Shown here: positions 46,589 to 55,831 of the stretch, piece after piece
Position numbering within the stretch: the first letter of the stretch is position 1
Layout of the letters: each line of letters opens with the position of its first letter
DNA from: Syncephalastrum monosporum B8922
Lineage: Eukaryota > Mucoromycota > Mucoromycetes > Mucorales > Syncephalastraceae
Direction of reading: 5' to 3'
Assembly: GCA_000697355.1 (NCBI GenBank)
Contig: JNEN01000819.1
Coordinates: 1 to 64,000 of the forward strand
DNA: 64,000 bases
Position numbers and translations under genes: made by a program
Notes under the pieces: model-generated
Seen by the model: only the letters and a program-made list of their open reading frames with translations
Databases searched by the model: none
Told to the model about the DNA's origin: nothing

Positions 46589-47670
46589 ATGTCTGTGCAG
46601 CAGAAACCTACACTTCCGGGCATACAGTTTCTTCTCAACCCAGTGCAAGGTACAGAGACCAAATCAAAGAGACAAGGTCGAATATATTAACATGCCATTC
46701 TGTTGGATCGACCTGTCTAGATAAACCAGCGACCACTCGCCCGGGTCATCGAAGCACACGAAGCGTCAGTAGCCTGCCATCCGACCTGCAACGTCTGTCG
46801 CTCAGCACAGACGATAATAAAATGATCACCCATTTGCCTTTCACAAACACCAATACACACAAGGCACCCAGCTGGCTCCAACCCGCACCCACCGCTGCCA
46901 CCGCGACGACGACAACGACGACGAGTACCACTGCCAACACTACCACCACGACCAGCAGCAACACCTCACATACCATATCTGCACCCTTGGCCTTCTCCTC
47001 CACCTATGAGCCCAAACTCCCCTCGCTCTCTGCCTTTTCACAATACCGTCGCTCGCCACGGCCGGCCGGAGCATCCCATGGCCGGTCCATATCCGATCTC
47101 CCGCCGCTTCAGCATCAACAAAATCAGCAAAATCAATACCATCAGCATCATCAGCATCATCAAACACAGCCTCCTCTGCCCCGTTTCAACGCAAACTATC
47201 ACCATCCGCACCGCCCCTCCCAGGCAGCGAGCGCAGCCGGTGGTCATTATCACCATCGACGGGCCGTCTCGGCCAACACCGTCGAGTTCATGATGCAACC
47301 CACTCCCACCGCCTCCTCGTCCTCGTCCTCCTCGTCCTCCTCGTCTGGGTCCCCTCCTCTGCCTCCCCAGCAGTCATCCTCGACGATGGCATCCAGCCTT
47401 GCCTCTTCCTCTTCGCCTTCTCCGGTCTGCAAGCCCAACGAGCAAGATGAATCGGGCCGGTACCTCTGTCCGTTCTGCCAAAAGGGCTTTTCTCGGCCGT
47501 CCTCGCTTCGGATTCATACATACTCACACACGGGCGAGAAGCCGTTCGTATGCACCGAAGAAGGCTGTGGACGGCGTTTCAGCGTCCAGAGTAACATGCG
47601 CCGTCACCTGCGTGTCCACCGCATGGGCCGGTCCTATACCAAGTCGAACAGTCCCCTGTCTCGCGTTTGA
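46589..47670 (+). CDS. C2H2 zinc-finger transcription factor (two fingers)
   Basis: Exons 46589-46649 and 46721-47670 give 336 residues. The small first exon encodes MSVQQKPTLPGIQFLLNPVQ. The long low-complexity middle is Thr-, Ser-, Gln/His- and Pro-rich, with TTTTTTSTT and a Ser13 run. At the C-terminus are two classical fingers: CPFCQKGFSRPSSLRIHTYSH, linker TGEKPF, then VCTEEGCGRRFSVQSNMRRH and RVH. The pair of fingers at the extreme C-terminus after a disordered region is common in fungal regulators. DNA binding in the nucleus is expected. The target and ortholog are unknown. A longer in-frame reading upstream of 46589 exists only by reading through the leader and the 71-nt intron. Confidence 0.88.
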
Positions 47671-47986
47671 GAATGATGATACACTTACCATGATAGAAGC
47701 AAGTTCTCTCTCTCTCTCTCTCTATCCGTCCCTATTTTTCTTACATACCGCTCAGCGCCATCCCCACTCTTCTTTTTTTGTTACTGCTCTCTTCCCTCCT
47801 CTATCAGCACTTCATATACACAAACAACAAGCATGCGTCATTTCTTCAGACTTTATCATTTTTGGTATCTGCGCCCATCCTGGTTAAAATAAGCATTCAT
47901 GAAGCAAGTTACTTCATTAGGATGCATGTTTGCGGGGCTTGTATCTTTTTCCTTTTTTTCGGGTGCCATCATTTTTTTCTTGATTG
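47671..47986. other. Intergenic, SUA5 promoter
   Basis: 316 bp containing a (TC) run at 47704-47722 and other pyrimidine runs. No gene seen. Confidence 0.6.
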
Positions 47987-49123
47987 ATGCTTTCCCGCTT
48001 CGTCAGAACCATGAGCAGCTTTACGACGCGGGTGATTCCGGTGGATTCCGCCCATTTCAGCTTTAAGAGCAAGAACACCGGCGAAGCCTTCATCGACAGC
48101 CCGGCGGATGAGGCAGCGATCGACCAAGCTGTGCAGGCGCTGCGTGCAGGCGAGGCGATTGGCATTCCCACCGAGACGGTGTACGGATTGGCCGCGAATG
48201 CCTTGTCAGCCGAGGCGGTGCAAAAGATCTTTGCCGCCAAAAACAGGCCGCAGGATAACCCGTTGATCGTGCACGTCTCGTCGCTTGCCATGCTCAGCGA
48301 GCTGCTGCCGGACAAGACGATCCCACCCCAGTACATGCCCGTGCTCGATCGCTTTTGGCCGGGTGCGCTGACGATTATCGTACCGAGCGCCTCGATTGTG
48401 CCGTCGGCCGTGACATGCGGCCAACCGACGGTGGCGGTGCGCTTCCCGTCCCACCCTGTGGCGCGTGCGCTCATTGCCAAGTGCGGGTTCCCGCTCGCTG
48501 CGCCGTCCGCCAACGCTTCCGGGCGGCCGTCGCCGACGTTGGCGTCGCACGTCTACCACGACCTGCAGTCGCGCATCCCGCTTGTCTTGGACGGCGGTCC
48601 GTGCGATGTGGGCGTCGAGTCGACGGTGCTGGACGCGGTGCGCGATCCGCCTGCCATCCTGCGCCCGGGCGGCGTCACCTACGAGGATCTGAAACCGCTT
48701 CTGCCCGGCCTCCAAGTATACCAGAAACATTTCACAGACAAGCAGCTCGAGCTCGCGCCAACGACGCCGGGCATGAAGTACCGCCACTACTCGCCCGATG
48801 CGCTGGTCGTGCTTGTCGAAGATACCGTTCCCAATTTCGACGCACGCTGCGCAACCGAGCTCGATGCCCTGCGCCAGTCCCACACGATCGCCAAGGTCGG
48901 CTACCTCCGGACCCACAGCAAAGCCTCTTCAGACGAAGCTGACTTGTCCGTCGCCATGGGAAGCAGCGCGAATCAGTTTGCACAGGCCTTGTTTCGAGGC
49001 TTGCGCTCGCTGGACGACCAGCAAGTCGACGTCATCTTTGTCCAGGGCATCTCCGAGGAAAAGGAAGGCATGGCGGTCATGAACCGTCTCCGGAAGGCCG
49101 CGACGCGCATCATTACGCAGTAA
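47987..49123 (+). CDS. SUA5: Threonylcarbamoyl-AMP synthase (Sua5/YrdC), t6A tRNA modification
   Basis: A single uninterrupted reading frame of 378 residues. The YrdC domain (about 40-235) has AGEAIGIPTETVYGLAANAL, KIFAAKNRPQDNPLIVHVSS, RFWPGALTIIV, VAVRFPSHPVARALI and PLAAPSANASGRPSPT. SVESTVLD-like VGVESTVLDAV and ILRPGGVT close it. The linker TPGMKYRHYSPDA and a C-terminal Sua5 domain follow. The enzyme uses L-threonine, bicarbonate and ATP to make threonylcarbamoyl-AMP. KEOPS or Qri7 then transfers the group to A37 of ANN-decoding tRNAs. ATG at 47987 gives MLSRFVRT, a basic start compatible with a mitochondrial form. The second Met (MSSFTTR, 8 residues on) would suit a cytosolic form. It is the only intronless multi-hundred-codon gene here and looks GC-richer than its neighbours. 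Confidence 0.96.
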   Translation: MLSRFVRTMSSFTTRVIPVDSAHFSFKSKNTGEAFIDSPADEAAIDQAVQALRAGEAIGIPTETVYGLAANALSAEAVQKIFAAKNRPQDNPLIVHVSSLAMLSELLPDKTIPPQYMPVLDRFWPGALTIIVPSASIVPSAVTCGQPTVAVRFPSHPVARALIAKCGFPLAAPSANASGRPSPTLASHVYHDLQSRIPLVLDGGPCDVGVESTVLDAVRDPPAILRPGGVTYEDLKPLLPGLQVYQKHFTDKQLELAPTTPGMKYRHYSPDALVVLVEDTVPNFDARCATELDALRQSHTIAKVGYLRTHSKASSDEADLSVAMGSSANQFAQALFRGLRSLDDQQVDVIFVQGISEEKEGMAVMNRLRKAATRIITQ

Positions 49124-49217
49124 CTGGATCCATCTCTCCCCCCTGCGACACACACTTTAATGTAATATTTACAGAACCAGACCTTCATGTTATGTATGGA
49201 GTGTATCCTATGTACAT

Positions 49218-50417
49218 TTAGGTGAAATCCAGCACGAGCTTGCCTTGTTGCTGGTGGGTACTACATACATACATATAGATAACCACCCCTTCATTATTAG
49301 TCATCCAATGTACAAAATAGAACTCCCAGCTCTTTTCACCCTTACCGCATGTCATCCAATGCCTTGTCCACAGACGATTCATCAAAGCCATGTTTGAACA
49401 CTTCCGACACGAGTGGTTTGATCTTGTGCTTCTCCACAAAGGCGACCATCTCGTGAAACTCGCGGCGCGACCCCATCGTCGAGCCCTTGAGCTCGTAGTT
49501 ACCAAACGTATGCACCATCGTAAACACAATACCACCTTGGTCGGTCGTCGTCATGCTTTTGTTGGACTTGTCCGAGGTCTGGCCATAGTTGACCATGATG
49601 CCGCCGTTCCTGAGCACCTTGGGGAACTCGGCATAGAGGGGACCGCCTGCACCATCAATGATCGAGTCAATCTTGGCCCCCTTGGTCAGTTTCAAGAGAT
49701 CATCCATGCAGGACGCGTCCTTGTAGTTGACACCCCCTTTGGCGCCCATCTGGACCGCATTGGAAACTTTCTCTTGCTTGGACGAGGTCACGTACACATT
49801 GGCCCCTGCCGCCACCGCAAACTGAAGCGCAGACATGGCCACGCCGCCACCGATACCGGTGACCAGCACGTTATGGCCGCGCTCGATCTTGGCTTTGGAG
49901 AAGCAAGCGCGGTAGGCGGTCAGGCCCGCGAGGGGCAGCGCCGCGGCTTCGGCCAGGCTCAGATGCTCGGGACACGGAGCCAGTTCTCGTGTTTCGATCA
50001 CCAGCTCCTTTCTGAACGTGCCCACCGCAGGCAGGAGGCCCAGGATGTAGTAGTCGCGCTCGGGACCGAGAGGATCCGAGTCCCATCCGCATCCCGGGTT
50101 CATCAGCACACGCTGACCGACATTGGCGCCTTTTTTGACGACGCCCACCCCGTCCGAGCCGAGCACGCCCCCGGCCGTGATAGGAAGTGGGTAGGCATCC
50201 TTCAGGATCCACAGGTCACTGCAATTTAAGATAAGGTAAAGCAAGATAACACCTTGTCAATCTATGGTTACCGATGGTTGAGGGCGCCGGCTTGGATCTC
50301 TACCAAGCTCTCGTTGCCCTTGGGCTCTTCGGAATTCTTGTCAACGACAGAAAAGCCGTAACATTCTCCTTGGGTACCGGGGCGGGGCTGTTCGGTAAGC
50401 ACAATAGCGGGCGGCAT
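49218..50417 (-). CDS. Zinc-independent MDR-family oxidoreductase (quinone oxidoreductase-like, YogA type)
   Basis: Exons 50417-50272, 50218-49346 and 49260-49218 give 353 residues. The N-terminal GroES-like fold reads ALNHRDLWILKD across intron 1, then GVLGSDGVGVV. The structural-zinc four-Cys loop and catalytic zinc ligands of alcohol dehydrogenases are absent (NPGCGWDSDPLGPERDY). LAEAAALPLAGLTAYRAC is the typical linker helix. The Rossmann fold has VLVTGIGGGVAMSALQFA, the NADPH-binding G-x-G-G-x-x motif, and AGANVYVTSSKQEK. The end of the gene is a 14-residue exon RTHQQQGKLVLDFT reached through TATGTAG. Such proteins reduce quinones or enals with NADPH. The substrate here is unknown. It converges with SUA5, with 94 bp between stop codons. 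Confidence 0.9.
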
Positions 50418-50879
50418 GGTCAAAAAAATAAAAGGTAAAGATGCCACACCCAGGACAGGATCGCTTTTAGCCAGGCTTACCTACTTCGTTTCGACATGGG
50501 TATTTTTTTTTATCTTCGCATGGGGAGTCTTCGCTCTGCACTGGACACTTTTCGTGCATTGAACTATCCCTTGGAAATCATTTTGTCATTATAGCCTGCA
50601 GAGCACACCCTTATCGGAACAATAATGGTCCCGAATACCATACTACCCATGTTGACTGTGCAAAAAGTGAGAAATGTATATTATTATGTATAAGGTACGT
50701 GCGAAAAGAAAAAAGAAAAAAGAAAAAGAAAAGAACTGTACAAGTAAGAGTATAGTAAGCGATAGAGATAGATAGATATATATAATGCGAGTGCAGTCCA
50801 CGCACACGTAGAAAGAGAGAGAGAGAGAGGTGATCAAGTCATTTGTGTGAATATGTATAAAGAGGTATATGAGACTGCA
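50418..50879. other. Intergenic, promoter of the MDR gene
   Basis: 462 bp with A-rich runs (50705-50735) and GA/TA repeats (50760-50830). No gene seen. Confidence 0.5.
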
Positions 50880-52096
50880 TCACACCATATGGTCCGCCCA
50901 GCGTCGATCCAGTCCTGCTGACTGTTCCAACCGCTTGCCGCTATAAGCGTGGTGCAGCATGAGCTCGGCGCAGACGAAGAGCATGTACCAGACGCGCACG
51001 ACGCACACGATGGCATCCCAAGCCGATTCGAGCGGCATGTCGTCCGCCCAATCCGCCAGACGAAGCAGGGTGGCGGTGATCATATCTGGCCATGTCATGG
51101 TTTTCGTTTTGGCTTGCATGGTGGTACTACCATAGCTCAGGGCCTGTGTGACACCGAGCGCGCTGCGAGTGGCCTTGGTGGAGGGCATGATGTCCGCCAG
51201 CGACTGGTACGACGTTGTACCCGCGTCTGCCATCCCGTCATCTTGTTTTTCTTCCTGTTTTTCACCTTGGTCATCTTCGCGGACGGCAGGTTCAGACGAA
51301 TCCATGATGGTCGATGGCCGCCGTTGGTTGTTGCCTGCGCGGTACCAGTCGACGAGGTCCGGCGGGATACCGACGGGTCCCATCGCTTCCTCGTTGCGTT
51401 CCTCCTCTTCCATCTGATTAAAAAAAAAAAAAAAAGGCAATATGAAGCTCAGCAAGCCAGCCCTAAGTTTATGATGCCATTTTTTATATTTACCTCATCC
51501 TCCTTGAACTCGTCTTTTCTGCTCATCCACGCCGTCTCATCGAGGACCTTGCGTGGCTCTTCGGGGCTGGGTGCGGTCATGACCAGGACGCCCTCGTCCT
51601 CAGTCAAGAGCTGGTCGGCCTTGTAGTCGTCATGCCAATGGTGTTCGTCGTCGTCATAGTAGTAGTCTGGGTGGTTTTCATGCTCGAAATCGTCGACGTC
51701 GTTTGGCGGATAGTGTTGTTGAGGTTGCACCAGGGGCGGGGTGTACATCATGTCGTCGCCCGATAGAAAAACCACCGGTTGAGGCTGCGGAAGGCCAAGC
51801 AGGATCTGCTGCGACTTGCTGTACATGCTGTGTAGGTGCCAGCTTTCCAGGAACGAGTACCGCCGTCGTGCAAATTTTTGCATCGTTGCATAAAAGGTTC
51901 GAGTTGCCAGCTCGAAGGTCGCATCGGTCGGAAGCATGAACGCTTCTTCTTCATAGTAATCTTCGTCATGCTCGTAGTACAGCGTCTCGTCCTCTTCTTC
52001 TTCTTCTTCTTCTTCCTCCTCCTCTTCTTCTTCGTGAATGACGGGTGGTATTGTTCGTTCACGGACCGGCCATTCTGCCACGGGTGATTGTAACAT
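50880..52096 (-). CDS. Unknown acidic protein with a C-terminal hydrophobic segment
   Basis: Exons 52096-51494 and 51413-50880 give 378 residues. I do not recognise a family. The N-terminus carries a 14-Glu run (about residues 22-35) and a YYEHDEDYYEEE segment. Next comes a folded-looking part (TDATFELATRTFYATMQKFA, SFLESWHLHSMYSKSQQILL, about 55-105), then an Asp/His/Tyr-rich acidic stretch (about 130-170). The second exon holds PPDLVDWYRAG, a Ser/Thr/Glu-rich loop, and a conserved-looking C-terminal block: DMITATLLRLADWADDMP, AWDAIVCVVRVWYMLFVCAE and LMLHHAYSGKRLE. The last may be amphipathic helices or one membrane span. No signal peptide. Intron 1 has a T15 tract before its acceptor, and both exons join in phase 0. 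Confidence 0.75.
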
Positions 52097-52964
52097 TCTG
52101 AAAGTGTGAGTGTTTGCAAAGGTAAGAAAAGAGAATATAAGAAAAGGGAAAATAAGGAAAGGGAAAATAAAGAGAAAGCAAAAAGAGATAGCGGAAGTTT
52201 TTTTTTTCTTGTGCGAGTGTGAAAGTTTGAGTGCGTCTCTTTAGTGTTAGTGTTATATATCCTCTTACCTTCACACGCACACAACGTACATATGTACATA
52301 CAATACACATACGCAGCACGTACACACGTACGCTTCTTTTTTTTTTTTTTTGTTATGTGGCGGATACTCTGTTGTGCGTGTGATCTTCACTCCTTCGCCT
52401 CCTTTCATCCCCTGTGGCCCTTTTCCCTGCACATACAGCACCGCCCATGGCTGCATAGGGTGGATAACACAGCAGACAGACAAAAGGCCGTTCCTTTAGT
52501 GGTGAAACAATCCAGTGGAAACCCTTTTGCAGCCCGCGCGCGTGGCTGTGAATCTGCGCTGCTTTGCTGTGTACGTTCATTCTACATGTACCCTTGGCTG
52601 CGTTTTCTCTCTCCTTATCTTGTTCTTGAATGTTTATCCATCCACTGATCACGGGACTGTAACTTGGCCCATGAAGAATGAAAGAAAAATAGAGAGGCAT
52701 AACTCTAATAAGGCATTGTTGTCTCTCGGACAGGTCACATGCGCGGAACCCCATCACAGCCCTAAGGAGGGACGCGCGCGTGTGTGTTTGCGTCTGGCAG
52801 TCAACTCAGAAAATGAGAGAGGAAGAGAAAGGGGCTCAAGACACACAGATGCCCAACGGATCAAAAGTGTACTACTAGAGCAGACTGGCCAATAGGAAAG
52901 AAGTGGGCGGCCCTGCCGCCAATACATGTATTTTTTGATTTTGAGGTTACACAAATTATACCTT
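52097..52964. other. Intergenic upstream of the acidic-protein gene
   Basis: 868 bp between two minus-strand genes, with A/G-rich (52120-52200), CA-like (52270-52335) and T-run (52337-52351) sequence. Short frames without motifs. Confidence 0.5.
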
Positions 52965-53470
52965 TTAACTGCCACGGTAAGTGGTGTAAGAGTAAGGACT
53001 GAGCAACAGGGGGATATGGTAGTGCTGCTCAGGGTTGGTAAGCTCAAAGACAATCTATACAATAGCAGGCATGATGAGATGACACATAATGCTCCAACAT
53101 CTTAGCTGTTACCTGAACATAAGGGTAAAAGCACTGCTCGCCGATCGAGTCAAAGAAGGCCTTGGTTTCAAAGGTAATGCGGTAGATGCCCTTCTCGGCA
53201 CGACCCTCCATCGGCAGTAGACCAGGGCAGCGGCCATCCTCGTTTGTGCGTCTATCCGAGTATGAGTACATACGCTAGCATATCGTATATACATAGACTA
53301 TGCACTTACGAGACGTTCAAGGTTTGGAAGGCGCCTGCAGCGTCGATTTTCTCAATCTTGACCTGGACGTTGCGACCAGGTTTGCCTTGCGAGGCAACCA
53401 AGACGTGGCAAGTAATGGGGCTCTTCATGTTCAGGTGGTTTTGAATGGTCTCGAGACGACGCGAAGCCAT
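52965..53470 (-). CDS. 5-hydroxyisourate hydrolase (transthyretin-related protein)
   Basis: Exons 53470-53310, 53251-53113 and 53054-52965 give 129 residues. Family marks: RLETIQNHL start, ITCHVLVASQGKPGRNV (first catalytic His), the RTNEDGRCPGLL segment with its catalytic Arg region, GIYRITFETKAFFD, QCFYPYVQIVF, EQHYHIPLLLSPYSYTTY and the invariant C-terminal YRGS, which separates HIU hydrolases from vertebrate transthyretin. The enzyme converts 5-hydroxyisourate, the product of urate oxidase, to OHCU on the way to allantoin, so it serves purine nitrogen recovery. No N-terminal targeting signal or C-terminal SKL was seen, so it is probably cytosolic. The start codon is 144 bp from the divergent GRASP start, so they share a promoter region. 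Confidence 0.95.
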
Positions 53471-53614
53471 GCAAGTAATGCGAAAGAGAAAGAGAAAAGG
53501 AAAAAAAATGGATCCGTCAAAAAAAGAAGAGCTTCTTTATACAAGGCAGATTTTGCTGCTCCGCTTCATTTCTTTTTCCTTCCTGCAAACGCGCCCTTCA
53601 ATAAGCGTATCGCT
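53471..53614. promoter_or_regulatory. 144-bp divergent promoter between the HIU hydrolase and GRASP genes
   Basis: The two start codons face away from each other with only 144 bp between them. This must hold both core promoters and leaders. It has an A/G-rich half and a T/C-rich half on the plus strand. No named site is claimed. Confidence 0.7.
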
Positions 53615-54849
53615 ATGGGAGGAGTTCAAAGCGCTGACCAGGGCCGCTTCGGTTTCCATGTCCTCAAGGTATGTCGTATACCGATCTTAGTTGCGGGCAT
53701 AAGCATAATGACTCGTCGATTAGGTCAAGGAGAACTCACCTGCTTTCCATGCCGGCATTGACCAATTCTTTGACTACATTATCTCCATCAACGGTACTCC
53801 TGTCGTAAGTCGTCTTTAATATCATACGAAGCTACACCGGACTAAGTACAGCTCAGGACAACGGCGACAGCCAAGCATTGCAACGCATTCTGCTGGAATC
53901 CGAGGATAAGCCGACCCAGCTCGAGATCTACTCGAGCAAGACCCAGTCGAAACGAGGTAAACGGACAGCAATCACCTGAGGGGAAGAAATAAAGATACTC
54001 ATGCAGCAAGGATGTAGAGGTCAGCTTGACGCCGAGCAAAGCATGGCACGCCAGCAATCCTGAAGAAACAAGCTTGATCGGTATGCTCCATGCTAGTCTA
54101 ATTCCTTTCCTTTTGTGCTAACTCCTACCGCCCTTCCTCGTGTAGGGTGCTCCATCCGGTACTGCACGTATGAAAGGGCTGGCGAACACGTCTGGCACGT
54201 CTTGGAAGTCTCGCCCAATTCACCTGCCGAGATGGCCGGTATCTTGCCCCACAGCGATTATATTATTGGCAGCCCGCATCAGGTCCTCCGCAGCGAAGAC
54301 GACTTTTACCATCTCGTCGAAGATTACCTCGGCAAGCCCCTGAGACTGTACGTCTACAACACCGAGTGGGATAGCTGTCGTGAGGTAAGCAAGCCAATTG
54401 AAAGAGAGAGGCGAGCGCATATTCAGTTCTTTCTTCTTCTTCTTCTTCTTCTTCAATAGGCAATCATTGTGCCGAATCATGACTGGGGAGGTGAAGGGTC
54501 TCTTGGTTGCGATGTGGGCTATGGCCTCTTGCATCGTATACCGAGCAGACAGAAACCCAAGGAATCACAGCAACAAAGTGAGAGCGGTGCGGATTCGCAG
54601 CCTGTGTATAGCAATACCATTTTCAATACACCCGAATTTGACTCGCCTGCTCCAGAGGAACAGTTACAGGGTCAGCAGGAACAGGAGCAACAGAAGCCAT
54701 CTGAGGAGCCATTACAGCCACAGCCAAAGTCGCCGTCCTCATCAGCGCCACAGCAACTGGCCGCACTACCTGACCAAGAAGCCCTGTTACATGAAGCTCA
54801 GAATACCAAGTTGCCCGAATCGCCCACCCCCGCCACACACCACTCATAA
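53615..54849 (+). CDS. GRH1: GRASP55/65 family Golgi protein (Grh1-like)
   Basis: Exons 53615-53668, 53725-53814, 53857-53956, 54018-54080, 54146-54384 and 54460-54849 give 311 residues. It starts [19 protein letters not shown]: Gly2 with Ser6 suits N-myristoylation, as in animal GRASPs, whereas yeast Grh1 is acetylated. Tandem PDZ-like domains follow: first with [20 protein letters not shown], second with [28 protein letters not shown] and [18 protein letters not shown], then [19 protein letters not shown] closing PDZ2. The C-terminal SPR-like tail (about 210-311) is Gln-, Pro- and Glu-rich. GRASPs tether Golgi or ER-exit membranes and support unconventional secretion. The exon 3/4 junction uses the acceptor GATGTAG, giving KREVSLTPS. 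An upstream AAG would break the frame. Confidence 0.95.
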
Positions 54850-55831
54850 CCTTCCTTTTTTTTTTTTTTTCTTCCTGCACGATGCTTCTTATATATGTAT
54901 TTCACTTTCTGCATTCGGTAACATGTCAAACTCGTTTTTTTTTCTAAAATGTGCATATTGTGTGATTGTTTGTTCGAGTCAGGTCACCCGGAGGATCCCT
55001 TCTCCCCAAACACACCATGGGATCCCGGTTCCCGGGTTTCCTCAATAGTGAACGTGCTGTCTTTTGTTTGGGCGATCGACGCGAGATGCATGATCTCTTT
55101 CTTCGTTTGACGGCTGGCTTGACAGGTATCGGCATCAGGTGCAGCCATTCTCTCTTGACCGCGGAGTAAGCGAGGTCCGCTTTAATGAGAGGTCTGCGTG
55201 ATATGTGTGGGTCATGCATGAATTTCAAGATACGCACGGCATGGGGGTGTATGTATGACAGGGATGCATGTTTTGTGTACATCACTTTTTGGATCGTGTC
55301 CATATGGTTCTGGCATAAACAAGGTACGTAGTTCTTATTTTTTTTTTCTTTTTCCCGTTTCTTGACCCGCTCCGAAAATAGTTTAGCTCCCGTCCTTTTT
55401 TTCAATGAATGGCGAGGGAAATAAGAGAGGAAAAGAAAGAGAGAAGGGGGTTAAGTCTGGGCCCTGACCGTGAAATGTACAGTCAGTATGTACGTACTGT
55501 ATACCGTCCTATATTATTGGAAATAGCGCAACGAAAGGAGGACGCCCAGTCAGTCCCCAGGCGATAGGGTTATCATCGACGTTCTTTGCTGCTTGGTACA
55601 ATGGACCGGTGTGTGCCAGGTACAACATTGTGTCTATATTGTATCCTCTCTTTATATTTCGGGTAGCACAGGCGAGAGGGAAGGCGGATCTCTCGTCCGT
55701 AAAGTATGTATACGGTACGGATCTCCAATTCTCTCTCTTTCACTTCCCATAAACCATAAACCATAACCATAACCATAAACCTCAGCTGAAAGACTCTCTC
55801 TTTTGTTTCTTTTTCTCTTTTATCTCTCCTT
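54850..55831. other. Intergenic between GRASP and the DIL/ankyrin gene
   Basis: 982 bp. Features are a T16 run near 54857, an imperfect CCATAA(A) tandem repeat at 55747-55782, and a pyrimidine-rich leader (55783-55830). No gene or RNA gene recognised. Confidence 0.5.
55747..55782. repeat. Imperfect CCATAA/CCATAAA tandem repeat
   Basis: Five copies of CCATAA or CCATAAA stand about 50 bp upstream of the DIL/ankyrin start codon. It is a simple repeat in a promoter or leader. The role is unknown. Confidence 0.8.

Noticed and set aside
48206..48916. 236-codon minus-strand open frame inside SUA5
   Set aside because: It is antisense to a strongly conserved gene, is Arg/His-rich and has no motif. 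It is a by-product of the GC-rich third positions.
55747..55782. CCATAA repeat as a possible telomere-like or origin element
   Set aside because: It has only five imperfect copies and does not match a known fungal telomere unit. A simple repeat is enough.
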